Assembly: GCF_038397715.1 (NCBI RefSeq)
Contig: NZ_CP151633.1
Coordinates: 2,914,001 to 2,978,000 of the forward strand
Length of the DNA: 64,000 bases
Direction: 5' to 3'
DNA from: Microbacterium sp. LWO14-1.2
Lineage (GTDB): Bacteria; Actinomycetota; Actinomycetes; Actinomycetales; Microbacteriaceae
Part shown: one piece after another, positions 24,997 to 34,910 of the stretch
Numbering within the stretch: the stretch's first letter is position 1
How the letters are laid out: every line of letters begins with the position of its first letter
The notes under the pieces: generated by a model
Databases searched by the model: none
Seen by the model: the letters and a program-made list of their open reading frames with translations, nothing else
What the model was told of the DNA's origin: nothing
Position numbers and translations under genes: made by a program

Positions 24997-26258
24997 GATG
25001 GCTCCTCCGGGGCGGGTGCGACGGGGTCGGGGGTGTGGTCGACGGGCAGCTCGGCGCGCAGCCTCCATCGTCCCCCCGCGGCGGGTTCCGAGACGAAGGT
25101 GCCGTGCACATGCGCGGCTCGTTCGGCGAGGCCGCGGAGCCCGAAGCCCGAGGTGCCGGCAGCCCCGGTGGCGCCGTCGTTGAGGATCTCGACGATGACG
25201 CTCCCCGGGGTGTGAACGATGCGCGCGGCGATCGACGTCGCCGACGGCGCGTGACGCATGGCGTTGGTGACCCCCTCCTGCACGATGCGCCCCACCGCAT
25301 GCGCGACAGCGGGGGAGAGGGCGGACGTGCCGGACTCCGTGAGTGTGACCGGGAAACCGGCGCGTTGCGCGGTCGCGACCGTCTCCCGCGGATCCACCGG
25401 TGCCGCCGGCGCCAGAGGAGCGGTGGCCTCCGCATCGCGAAGCACGCCCAGCATGGCCCGCATCTCCGTGAGGGCGTCACGCGCGGTCGTGGCCGCAGCA
25501 GTGGACGCGGCAGCCGCCTGCTCCCGATCGGACGTCGCCGCAGCGCCCTCCGACAGGGCGACGATCACGGTGAGCGAGTGCGACACGATGTCGTGCATCT
25601 CCCGCGCGATGCGCGCCCGCTCGGATGCCGCAGCGAGTTGCGCCTGCTGATCACGCTCGACGAGGAGCTGGCGGGAACGGTCGATCACGGCGGCGATGTA
25701 CCGTTTGCGACCGCCGACGTTCACGCCGATGAGAGTGCCGATGAGACCGAGCACGACGACGGTCAGCGCCGTGTTGAGACCGATCTGCAGCGCGATCACG
25801 CCGGTGAGCACCAGGGGAGTCGCGAGCGCGACGATCGCGGCGAGGGCGACGCCGAGGCCGGTCCAGGCGGCGCGTGACGAGCGGTACACCGCGAGCGAGT
25901 AGCACGTCACGAACAGGAGCGGGGTGCCCGCCGGTTGGTCGGCGAAGAGCAGGATCGCCTCGACGCCGACCGAGGCGACGAAGGGCACGAGCGGCGCGAT
26001 CCGCCGCCACATCAGGGTGACGCAGGCCGCGATGATCGCGATCGGCGCGATGGCCGCGAAGACGACGGCCGATGGGCCGTCAGCGGTGCGGTCGAAAGGC
26101 GACGCGGGGAGGAGGGAGAGCGCGAGGCAGAAGAGTGTGATCAGCACATCGGCCAGGACCGGGTGCCGCGCCCCGAACCGGCGGAGGACGCCGGGAGGAC
26201 GCGGCAGCCGCAGCTCCTCGTCCTCGCGGACGGAGCTGCGGCTGCGCGTACTGGTCAC
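24993..26258 (-). CDS. Sensor histidine kinase (HisKA_3)
   Basis: 421 aa. Five or so membrane segments cover about 30-190. The dimerisation/phosphoacceptor motif is ERARIAREMHDIVSHSLTVI, and a HATPase domain follows (VGRIVQEGVTNAMRHAPSA, GFGLRGLAERAAHVHG). The short extracytoplasmic loops suggest intramembrane sensing. GTG 26258 lies six bases after a minus-strand TAGAGT (+ 26265-26270), indicating a leaderless mRNA. Its partner is the response regulator at 24295. Confidence 0.92.
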   Translation of the reverse strand: MTSTRSRSSVREDEELRLPRPPGVLRRFGARHPVLADVLITLFCLALSLLPASPFDRTADGPSAVVFAAIAPIAIIAACVTLMWRRIAPLVPFVASVGVEAILLFADQPAGTPLLFVTCYSLAVYRSSRAAWTGLGVALAAIVALATPLVLTGVIALQIGLNTALTVVVLGLIGTLIGVNVGGRKRYIAAVIDRSRQLLVERDQQAQLAAASERARIAREMHDIVSHSLTVIVALSEGAAATSDREQAAAASTAAATTARDALTEMRAMLGVLRDAEATAPLAPAAPVDPRETVATAQRAGFPVTLTESGTSALSPAVAHAVGRIVQEGVTNAMRHAPSATSIAARIVHTPGSVIVEILNDGATGAAGTSGFGLRGLAERAAHVHGTFVSEPAAGGRWRLRAELPVDHTPDPVAPAPEEPS

Positions 26259-26283
26259 CGGGGAACTCTACGCGGGGGCGCGA

Positions 26284-27093
26284 TCACGCGTCCCGCGTGC
26301 GAAGCAGCACCCACGCGAGGAGCAGCCCGCCGAACGTCCAGGCGCCGAGGGTGAGGTAGGCGACAGGGCCCTCGAGCGCAGCACCCTCGGGGAGGATCGC
26401 GCTCTGCGCCGCGGCGACCGGCAGGTACTCGGATGCGTCGATGACCCAGGCCCAGGACTCACCCGCCATCAGGAAGAAGGTGGCGACGATCGGGAGCACG
26501 AACAGGAGACCCACCGTCGCCGCGATGGCGCCGGCGCCCGAGCGGAGGAGGAAACCGAAGGCGACTCCGATGAGCGCGAAGACGGCCATCGCCAGCGACG
26601 CGACCACGATCGGCAGGATCGATCCGGCGGGATCGCTCCAGTCGATGCTCTGATCACGCGCGCCCACGATCAGCGACACCGCGACGGCAGCGGCCGAGAA
26701 GACGATCAGCGACGAGACGAAGAGGAACAGGGCGACGACGAAGGCCTTCGCGAGCAGCGCCGACCCGCGGCGGGGGTTGGCGGTGAGCGTCGAACGGATC
26801 ATGCCGGTCGAGTACTCGCCGGTCACCGAGATCGCGCCGAGGATGCCCGCGAGGAGCATGGAGAACTGGATCGGCATCACGACGGCCTGGATGGGCTCGA
26901 AACCCGGCCCGTTCATGGCTTGCGCGATGAGAGCGGCGATGCCCACCGTGAGCACGGCGGCGATCGCGATCGACCACCACGTGGACCGGAGGGTGGCGAG
27001 CTTGATCCACTCGCCGCGCACCTCGCGGAGGAACGACAGTCGGTGCCCGGTGGCGACGCGCTGACGTGTGAGGGCGGGAGCCTGGGTGGTCAT
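26284..27093 (-). CDS. ABC-2 type transporter permease
   Basis: 269 aa with about six membrane segments (STWWSIAIAAVLTVGIAALI, FVVALFLFVSSLIVFSAAAV and others) and the ABC-2 hallmark SVTGEYSTGMIRSTL. It overlaps the ATPase gene by four bases and forms the exporter with it. Substrate unknown; the adjacent kinase and regulator suggest inducible drug, peptide or lipid export. Confidence 0.9.
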   Translation of the reverse strand: MTTQAPALTRQRVATGHRLSFLREVRGEWIKLATLRSTWWSIAIAAVLTVGIAALIAQAMNGPGFEPIQAVVMPIQFSMLLAGILGAISVTGEYSTGMIRSTLTANPRRGSALLAKAFVVALFLFVSSLIVFSAAAVAVSLIVGARDQSIDWSDPAGSILPIVVASLAMAVFALIGVAFGFLLRSGAGAIAATVGLLFVLPIVATFFLMAGESWAWVIDASEYLPVAAAQSAILPEGAALEGPVAYLTLGAWTFGGLLLAWVLLRTRDA

Positions 27094-28001
27094 GAGATCT
27101 CCTTGGTCCGGTACTCGACCGCGTCGCCGGTCAGGGCGAGGTAGGCGTCTTCGAGCGAGCCGGTGGTCGGTGTGAGTTCGTGGAGAGGGATGCCGCGGTC
27201 CGCGGCCAGGTCGCCGATGCGCGATGCCGGCAGGCCGACGACATCGAGGAGGTCGGGCGCGGTGCTGACGATCTCGACGTCCGGACCGCCGACGGCGGCG
27301 GCGAGGTCGGCGGCGCGCGGAGTGCGCACTCGCACGGTGTTGCGCGTCCACGCGCGGACGAGCTCGTCCAGAGGAGCGTCGGCGAGCACCTGACCACGGC
27401 CCATCACGATCACGTGATCGGCGGTCTGCGCCATCTCGCTCATGAGGTGGCTGGAGAGCAGTACGGTGCGTCCCTCCGAGGCGGCGTGCCGCACGAACTG
27501 ACGCACCCAGCGCACGCCCTCGGGGTCGAGCCCGTTGACCGGCTCGTCGAGGATCAGCGTGTGCGGATCGCCGAGCAGGGCTGACGCGATGCCGAGCCGC
27601 TGGCCCATGCCGAGCGAGAACTTCCCGGCGCGCTTGCGGGCGACCGAGCCGATGCCCGCGAGCTCGATGACCTCGTCCACGCGAGAGGCGGGGATGCCGT
27701 GGGTCGCCGCCATGGCCCGAAGATGATTGCGGGCGGTGCGGCCCGTGTGCACGGCCTTCGCGTCGAGCAGCACGCCGACCTCGGTGAGCGGGGCGCGCAG
27801 CTTGCGGTATTCCCGTCCGGCCACCGTCGCGGTACCCGAGGTCGGGCGGTCGAGGCCCACGATGAGGCGCATGGTCGTGGACTTGCCCGCGCCGTTGGGG
27901 CCGAGGAATCCTGTGACCGTGCCCGGCTTGACCGTGAACGACACGTCCTGGACGGCTGTCTTGTCTCCGAACCTCTTCGTGAGGCCCTCTGCTGTGATCA
28001 T
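27090..28001 (-). CDS. ABC transporter ATP-binding protein (exporter)
   Basis: 303 aa. Walker A GFLGPNGAGKSTTMRL, Q-loop region, signature KFSLGMGQRLGIASALLGDP, Walker B TLILDEPVNGLDPEG and H-loop LSSHLMSEM are all intact. The C-terminal 80 residues resemble the DrrA/CcmA-type extension. The minus-strand TAGCGT (+ 28009-28014) seven bases upstream of ATG 28001 suggests leaderless transcription. First gene of the ATPase-permease pair. Confidence 0.92.
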   Translation of the reverse strand: MITAEGLTKRFGDKTAVQDVSFTVKPGTVTGFLGPNGAGKSTTMRLIVGLDRPTSGTATVAGREYRKLRAPLTEVGVLLDAKAVHTGRTARNHLRAMAATHGIPASRVDEVIELAGIGSVARKRAGKFSLGMGQRLGIASALLGDPHTLILDEPVNGLDPEGVRWVRQFVRHAASEGRTVLLSSHLMSEMAQTADHVIVMGRGQVLADAPLDELVRAWTRNTVRVRTPRAADLAAAVGGPDVEIVSTAPDLLDVVGLPASRIGDLAADRGIPLHELTPTTGSLEDAYLALTGDAVEYRTKEIS

Positions 28002-28124
28002 GCCTCCGACGCTACGGCCGACGGTCGCTCGGTCGCGTCCTCCCGTGGTACCGAAAGCGGGATCGCCGTCCGCCGACCTGTGGCACCGGAGGACGATACC
28101 GTGACAGCCGGCGGGATGAGGCGA

Positions 28125-28751
28125 TCAGTCGCGTGGACGGGCCGTCACGCGGGCGGCGACCTCGTCGGACGCGGCGATCGCCTCGTCGATGATCTCTCTC
28201 GTCGGCTCGGCCGTCAGCCAGTCGTGGCTCAGTGATGCGGGGATGAGGAGCGGCATCCGATCGTGGATGTCGGCGAGACCCTCGGGTGCAGGACGCATGA
28301 CGATCGAGTAGCAGGTGAACCACGTGCCGTCCGCGGTGCGGCCGCGTTGCGTCACCGCCGCCATGCCGAAGAGTGCGCCGTCGTCGACGAGGAACTCGTG
28401 CCACACGCGCTCGGGCTTCTTCATCTCGTACCAGCTCGTGGCGGGGACCAGGGCGCGGGTCTTCAGACCGCCGGGGCGGTCCTGCAGGCGCTCGGACCTC
28501 GTGTTGATCGACGGGAACTTCGACGGCTCGCCGCCGACCAGGAAGCCCCACCATGCGGGCTCCAGGATGGGCGCCGCGTCGGGCTGCACCACGATCGGAT
28601 TGAGGTTGCGGAGGTTCTTGCCCGTGGGGCGCACGGTCTCGCCGGCGTTCTCATCCGCCCACGCCCGCAGACCGTCGAGCACGGCTTCGTCAGCGGCGGT
28701 CAGCAGCTCCGCGTCGGTGAATCGGGGATCAAGTCCGTAGCTCGCGCACAT
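28125..28751 (-). CDS. SOS response-associated peptidase (SRAP/YedK family)
   Basis: 208 aa. Starts MCASYGL: Cys2 becomes N-terminal after Met removal and forms a covalent link to abasic sites in single-stranded DNA. Other family motifs are NTRSERLQDRPGG, ALVPATSWYEMKKPE and the catalytic histidine in IHDRMPLLIPAS. A minus-strand TACGCT six bases upstream (+ 28758-28763) marks a leaderless promoter, divergent from the equally leaderless transporter gene at 28821. Confidence 0.93.
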   Translation of the reverse strand: MCASYGLDPRFTDAELLTAADEAVLDGLRAWADENAGETVRPTGKNLRNLNPIVVQPDAAPILEPAWWGFLVGGEPSKFPSINTRSERLQDRPGGLKTRALVPATSWYEMKKPERVWHEFLVDDGALFGMAAVTQRGRTADGTWFTCYSIVMRPAPEGLADIHDRMPLLIPASLSHDWLTAEPTREIIDEAIAASDEVAARVTARPRD

Positions 28752-28820
28752 GCCGCCAGCGTACGCCGCACCACCGACATCGGCACGGGCCGGTCTCGCG
28801 CGCTCGGGTAGGGTCGACAG

Positions 28821-29759
28821 GTGACCCCCGACCGCCGTCTGCCCGCCCCCGTCGCGCTCGGCGGAGCAGTCGCGATCGGCGTCATGACGGCCGTGCAGGC
28901 ACGCATCAACGGCGTCCTCGGCGTCAAGGTCGACAACGGCATCGTCGCCGGACTCCTCTCGTTCTCGGTCGGACTCGCGGCCCTCGTCGTCGTGATCGTC
29001 TGCATCCCTTCCGCACGTCTGGGCGTGGGGCGACTGCGCGACGGCATCCGACAGCGCACGATCCCGTTCTGGATGCTGCTAGGCGGCGCCTGCGGCGCCC
29101 TCACCGTCTCGACGCAGGGGGTGACGGCCGGGGTCCTCGGCGTCTCGCTCTTCACGGTCGGCGTGGTGGCGGGGCAGACTCTCCACGGTCTCGTCCTCGA
29201 CCGGATCGGCTTCGGACCGGCCGGCGTGGTCGCTGTCACACCGGGGCGCGTGCTCGGCGGAGCGCTGGCGCTCGCCGCGGTGGGCATCTCGCTCAGCGGC
29301 GACGTGCTCGCGACCGCACCGCTGTGGATGCTGCTGCTTCCCTTCGCCGCCGGTGTCGGCATCGCGTGGCAGGCGGCGACGAACGGACGCCTCGCGCAGC
29401 GGGTGCAGTCACCGCTCATCGCGACGTTCATGAGTTTCGTCGCGGGCACGGTCGCCCTGCTCCTCGCCGCAGCCGTGAGCGTCGCGATCCGCGGCCTGCC
29501 CGCCGCACCGCCCGCCGAGCCCTGGCTGTACCTCGGCGGGTTCCTCGGCTTCGCCTACATCCTGCTCGGCGCCTTCATCGTCGCGCACACGGGCGTGCTG
29601 CTGATGGGTCTCGGGTCGGTGCTGGGCCAGCTCGCGGCATCCGTCGTGATCGACCTCATCTGGCCCGCAGCCGCCGGGCCCGCGCTGTGGCAGATCGTCG
29701 GGATGGTCGTGGTGGCCGTCGGATCCGTGGTGGTCGCGCTGCCGCGTCGTCGCCGCTGA
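28821..29759 (+). CDS. DMT-superfamily transporter (DUF606/YdcZ-like, duplicated)
   Basis: 312 aa with about ten membrane segments. The protein has two related halves (VALGGAVAIGVMTAVQARIN, then LLPFAAGVGIAWQAATNGRL), the hallmark of the duplicated DUF606/YdcZ branch of drug/metabolite transporters. GTG 28821 is six bases after TAGGGT (28809-28814). Substrate unknown. The stop is directly next to the end of the convergent nitroreductase gene. Confidence 0.85.
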   Translation: MTPDRRLPAPVALGGAVAIGVMTAVQARINGVLGVKVDNGIVAGLLSFSVGLAALVVVIVCIPSARLGVGRLRDGIRQRTIPFWMLLGGACGALTVSTQGVTAGVLGVSLFTVGVVAGQTLHGLVLDRIGFGPAGVVAVTPGRVLGGALALAAVGISLSGDVLATAPLWMLLLPFAAGVGIAWQAATNGRLAQRVQSPLIATFMSFVAGTVALLLAAAVSVAIRGLPAAPPAEPWLYLGGFLGFAYILLGAFIVAHTGVLLMGLGSVLGQLAASVVIDLIWPAAAGPALWQIVGMVVVAVGSVVVALPRRRR

Positions 29760-30326
29760 CTACTTCTTCTCGTCGCGCTTCTTCGGCTTGGGCTTCGGCA
29801 TGCGGGTGACGAGCTTGCGTGCCTCGACGGCTTTGCGCCGGCCCGGCTTCTTGCCCACCGGCTTGCCGCCGACGTACAGCCAGCCGAGCAGCTCCTCGTT
29901 CTTGTCGAGTCCGTGCGCCTTCGCAACGGCCTTGGCACGGGTGTAGTGCCCGGTGCGCCAGATGACACCCCAGCCCGCCTCGTCGAGCAGCAGGCTCAGC
30001 ACGTGGGCGACACCGGACGCCACGGCCTCCTGCTCCCAGCGCGGCACCTTGTCGCTCTTGCGGTAGCTGGCGACCACCGCGATCAGCAGCGGCGCCCGCA
30101 GCGGCTTGGTCGACGGCGAGGAGTCGCCCTGCGCCTTCGCGATCGCGGCGCCAAGTACCTCGCGGTCCTCCCCGCGCATCTCGATGAGACGCCAGGGGCG
30201 CAACGAAGAATGATCGGCGACGCGCCCCGCCGCGGCGACGAGGTGCAGCAGCTCCTCGCGGGAGGGCGCCTCGGCGGTGACCTTCGACCAGGACTGACGA
30301 GAGCGGACGGCGTCGAGCGCGCTCAC
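29760..30326 (-). CDS. Nitroreductase family protein
   Basis: 188 aa FMN-dependent oxidoreductase fold: RSRQSWSKVTAEAPSREELL, AGRVADHSSLRPWRLIEMRG and LLLDEAGWGVIWRTG match FMN-binding segments of the family. The C-terminus is a long Lys/Arg tail. GTG 30326 overlaps the msrB stop (GTGA), giving an msrB-nitroreductase operon with an oxidative-stress theme. Confidence 0.85.
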   Translation of the reverse strand: MSALDAVRSRQSWSKVTAEAPSREELLHLVAAAGRVADHSSLRPWRLIEMRGEDREVLGAAIAKAQGDSSPSTKPLRAPLLIAVVASYRKSDKVPRWEQEAVASGVAHVLSLLLDEAGWGVIWRTGHYTRAKAVAKAHGLDKNEELLGWLYVGGKPVGKKPGRRKAVEARKLVTRMPKPKPKKRDEKK

Positions 30327-30727
30327 GACTCGTCGGGGGTGAAGTTCAGTGCGATCGAGTTCATGCAGTAGCGGTCGCCGGTCGGGGTGCCGAAACCGTC
30401 GGGGAACACGTGGCCCAGGTGCGAGCCGCAGTTCGCGCAGCGCACCTCGGTGCGGACCATGCCGAGGCTCGTGTCCTCGATCAGCTGCACCGCGTCGGGG
30501 CGGATCGACTCGTAGAAGCTCGGCCAGCCGCATCCGGAGTCGAACTTCGTGCCGCTCTTGAACAGCTCGGCCCCGCAGGCGCCGCAGGTGTAGAGGCCGG
30601 CGCGGCTCTCGTCGAGCAGCTCGCCGGTCCAGGCGCGCTCGGTCGCCGCTTCACGCAGCACGGCGTACTGGTCGGCACCCAGCTCTTCGCGCCACTCGTC
30701 TTCGGTCTTGTCCACGCTGTACGACAT
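30323..30727 (-). CDS. msrB: Peptide-methionine (R)-S-oxide reductase MsrB
   Basis: 134 aa. Zinc ligands C48/C51 (YTCGACGAE) and C97/C100 (VRCANCGSH) and the catalytic C121 in GDRYCMNSIALNF are present. It reduces methionine R-sulfoxide in proteins using thioredoxin. ATG 30727 follows CAGGAGGACC. Length is normal. Confidence 0.95.
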   Translation of the reverse strand: MSYSVDKTEDEWREELGADQYAVLREAATERAWTGELLDESRAGLYTCGACGAELFKSGTKFDSGCGWPSFYESIRPDAVQLIEDTSLGMVRTEVRCANCGSHLGHVFPDGFGTPTGDRYCMNSIALNFTPDES

Positions 30728-30797
30728 CGGTCCTCCTGAGGGTCTTCCCCCATTCTCTCGTGTCCAGGGGGTGACGGCGCCACGGCATGATGGTCAT

Positions 30798-31790
30798 ATG
30801 ACGGATGCCGTGCGGGAGCGATACGCGCGCTTCGCCGAGCAGGAGGCCCCCGGCCGCAGCGAGCTGTACGCCGAATGGGCAGCAGGGGTGGCCGGCGATC
30901 CGGAGCTCTCCGACATCCTCGGGAGGATCCCCGAGACCCGACGGCAGCCGCCGCTCGTCTTCGCGGTCACCAGGATGCTGGGCGCCGGCACCGACCCGTT
31001 CGACACCTGGCGCGGCTTCGTGACGGCCCACGCCGACGAGATCGTGGCGGAGTGCGCCGATCGGCGGCTGCAGACGAACGAGCCGCTGCGCCTCGCCGCA
31101 CTGCTCCCGGTGCTCTCCGAGATCGACGGGCCGGTCGCCCTGCTCGAGATCGGCGCGTCCGCCGGACTCTGCCTCTACCCCGACCGCTACTCCTACCGCT
31201 TCGTCGACGGGGACGGTCGCGTGCGGGCGGCACTCGACCCCGCCGACGGACCGTCGTCGGTGGTGCTGGAGAGCCGCGTCGACGGCGAGATGCCCGCGCT
31301 CCGGATGCCGCACGTGGTGTGGCGCGGCGGTGTCGACCTGGCGCCGCTCGACGCCCGCGACGCCCGCGATCGGCGCTGGCTGCGCTCACTCGTCTGGCCG
31401 GGGGAGGAGGGGCGGGAGGAGCGTGTCGAGGCCGCACTCGACATCGTCTCCGCCGATCCGCCTGAGCTGCTGCAGGGCGACGCCCTCGAACGCCTCGACG
31501 AGCTCGTGCGGGCCGCGCCCTCCGACGCGACGCTCGTGATCACGACTCCCGGCGTGATGGTGCACATCCCGCGTGCGACGCGGACGGCGCTCGTCGACCG
31601 CATCCGCGCCCTGCCCGCGCGCTGGGTGACGATCGATCCGCCCGCGCTGCTCGACATCTGGGAGCCGCCCGTCGCGCACGAGGAGTGGCCGGGCTTCGTC
31701 GTCGCCCTCGACGGCCGGGTTCGATCGGCGGCCGATCCACTCGGACGATGGTGGGAGTGGCGCGCGGGCGACGGAGGCGAGCCGACGTAG
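30798..31790 (+). CDS. DUF2332 domain protein
   Basis: 330 aa, matching the actinobacterial DUF2332 pattern: YARFAEQEAPGRSELYAEWA near the start, LRLAALLPVLSEIDGPVALLEIGASAGL, and a C-terminal WVTIDPPALLDIW. The family looks like a Rossmann methyltransferase derivative (LEIGASAGLCL resembles a SAM-binding loop), but no activity is established. ATG 30798 is six bases after CATGAT (30786-30791), suggesting leaderless expression. Confidence 0.85.
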   Translation: MTDAVRERYARFAEQEAPGRSELYAEWAAGVAGDPELSDILGRIPETRRQPPLVFAVTRMLGAGTDPFDTWRGFVTAHADEIVAECADRRLQTNEPLRLAALLPVLSEIDGPVALLEIGASAGLCLYPDRYSYRFVDGDGRVRAALDPADGPSSVVLESRVDGEMPALRMPHVVWRGGVDLAPLDARDARDRRWLRSLVWPGEEGREERVEAALDIVSADPPELLQGDALERLDELVRAAPSDATLVITTPGVMVHIPRATRTALVDRIRALPARWVTIDPPALLDIWEPPVAHEEWPGFVVALDGRVRSAADPLGRWWEWRAGDGGEPT

Positions 31791-31799
31791 TCTGAGCGC

Positions 31800-32057
31800 A
31801 TGCGCGGAGAGCTCACGGAACGGGATCGTCTGATCCTCGCCCTCGAGACCGCCTGGCCCCGGCACGGGGGCGCCAAGGAAGAGGTCATCCGCGCGCAGCT
31901 CGGGATGAGCGCGGCTCGCTACTACCAGCTCCTCGGGCGGCTGATCGACTCCGAGGCCGCTCTGGAGTTCGACCCCATGCTCGTCGGCCGCCTGCGCAGG
32001 ATCCGCGACCGCCGAGCCGTCCAGCGCTCCGCGCGCACCCCCGGATTCGTCGGCTGA
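31800..32057 (+). CDS. DUF3263 HTH protein
   Basis: 85 aa. LTERDRLILALETAWPRHGG, then IRAQLGMSAARYYQLLGRLI match DUF3263, a short helix-turn-helix family confined to actinobacteria. The -10 box TAGTCT (31788-31793) contains the stop codon of the upstream gene, and ATG follows six bases later. Targets are unknown. Confidence 0.85.
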   Translation: MRGELTERDRLILALETAWPRHGGAKEEVIRAQLGMSAARYYQLLGRLIDSEAALEFDPMLVGRLRRIRDRRAVQRSARTPGFVG

Positions 32058-32126
32058 TCCAGGCCGCGCCACGCGCTGAACGGCCGCCGACGCGGTTACA
32101 CAGCGCGGTGCCGTTAGCATCGAGGG

Positions 32127-32702
32127 GTGTCTAAGCCGAACCGCGATCGATTCGACGACGTCCCCCGCACCTCAGGACGCGTGGGTGCGCACCGCGCCGA
32201 AGCGCCGGGGATGAACGGCTGGATCGTCCTCCTGTGGTCCTTCGTCGCCGCGCTCGTGCTCATCATCGGCGGGATCTTCGGCTCGCTGGTCGTCATGGGG
32301 CGCATCAGCCTCTTCCCCGAGGCTGTCCCGACCGCCACCCCGACCCCCGAGGAGACCGGGGTCGTCGACACCACCTACTCGGTGCTCATCCTCAACGCGA
32401 CGGCCGACGAGGGCCTCGACGACCAGATGCGCGACACCCTCATCAACACCGGGTGGTCGGCGGACGTGGTGTTCGCGAGCGACAGCACGAGCCAGGACTT
32501 CTCCACGACGACCGTCTACTACGTCGCGGACGAGGACGAGCTCGCCGCGATCGGCCTCGCCGGCGTCATCGGCGGAGCCGACGTGCAGCAGAGCGACTTC
32601 TACGCCGACATGAACGACACGGACCAGAAGCAGCTCACGGTCGTGATCGGTCTCGACCGGTCGTCGAACCCGCCGGCGGCCACCGAGACCCCGGCTCCGT
32701 AG
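32127..32702 (+). CDS. LytR C-terminal domain membrane protein
   Basis: 191 aa. Cytoplasmic N-terminus, one membrane helix at about 32-55 (IVLLWSFVAALVLIIGGIFG), then an extracellular LytR_C domain (SVLILNATADEGLDDQMRDT to VVIGLDRSS). The domain is found attached to cell-wall attachment (LCP) enzymes but stands alone here, just upstream of groEL. GTG 32127 sits six bases after TAGCAT (32115-32120). Role in envelope assembly is inferred. Confidence 0.85.
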   Translation: MSKPNRDRFDDVPRTSGRVGAHRAEAPGMNGWIVLLWSFVAALVLIIGGIFGSLVVMGRISLFPEAVPTATPTPEETGVVDTTYSVLILNATADEGLDDQMRDTLINTGWSADVVFASDSTSQDFSTTTVYYVADEDELAAIGLAGVIGGADVQQSDFYADMNDTDQKQLTVVIGLDRSSNPPAATETPAP

Positions 32703-32716
32703 TCCCTCCGCAGCGG

Positions 32717-32743
32717 CTTGCACTCGATGGGGTCGAGTGCCAG
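32717..32743 (+). promoter_or_regulatory. Degenerate CIRCE-like element overlapping groEL promoter
   Basis: CTTGCACTC - nine bases - GAGTGCCAG has the arms and spacing of a CIRCE site with mismatches. TTGCAC at 32718-32723 can serve as -35 with CAGAAT at 32741-32746 as -10 (17-base spacer), so HrcA binding here would block the polymerase. Confidence 0.55.
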
Positions 32744-32750
32744 AATGGCG

Positions 32751-32777
32751 TTAGCACTCTCTCACTCTGAGTGCTAA
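32751..32777 (+). promoter_or_regulatory. CIRCE operator (HrcA binding site)
   Basis: TTAGCACTC at 32751-32759 and GAGTGCTAA at 32769-32777, separated by nine bases, form an exact match to the CIRCE consensus, 37 bases before groEL. Confidence 0.95.
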
Positions 32778-34433
<1,656 letters not shown>

Positions 34434-34450
34434 TCCGGACGCACTGACAG

Positions 34451-34480
34451 AGACGCCCCGACCTCACGGTCGGGGCGTCT
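34451..34480 (+). terminator. groEL terminator
   Basis: Perfect 13-bp stem (34451-34463 with 34468-34480), TCAC loop, followed by CTTTTCC. Confidence 0.9.
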
Positions 34481-34501
34481 CTTTTCCTTCATGGGGGGCG
34501 G

Positions 34502-34789
34502 TCAGCGGAACAGGCTCGCCGAGAACTGATCGGCCTCGGCGTACTGGGCGGCGGCGCTGCCCAGCGAGTGCCCGATGGACTCGAGCGTCTGCTCGAGGCC
34601 GATCTGGGCTCCTCGCCACTGCTCCACGCAGGACTGGAACGCGTTCGACGCGTTCCCGACCCATGACGACTGCAGCTGTGTGAGCTGGCTCATGAGGGTG
34701 GCGGCCTCGACGTGCAGACGCTCCATGGTGGCGAGCGCAGCCGTGTGGGCCGCACCCACGGCCTCGGTGTCGACGGTGATGACGGACAT
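34502..34789 (-). CDS. WXG100 family (ESAT-6-like) protein
   Basis: 95 aa. Two helices flank the family turn in LQSSWVGNASNAFQSCVEQW. WXG100 proteins are exported as dimers by ESX/type VII systems. No ESX genes lie nearby, so it is either an orphan substrate or acts with a distant secretion locus. ATG 34789 follows GAGGAGATTCC. The region 34790-34910 upstream holds no gene. Confidence 0.9.
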   Translation of the reverse strand: MSVITVDTEAVGAAHTAALATMERLHVEAATLMSQLTQLQSSWVGNASNAFQSCVEQWRGAQIGLEQTLESIGHSLGSAAAQYAEADQFSASLFR

Positions 34790-34910
34790 GGAATCTCCTC
34801 TCGATGGGATTCCGACGATAGGAGCGCAGCGCGTGCGGCATCCGGCGTCCGGCCCACCGATCACCCGCGCTGTGCACAATCCGCGCACCGGCCCCGCGGT
34901 GGAGGAGTGG

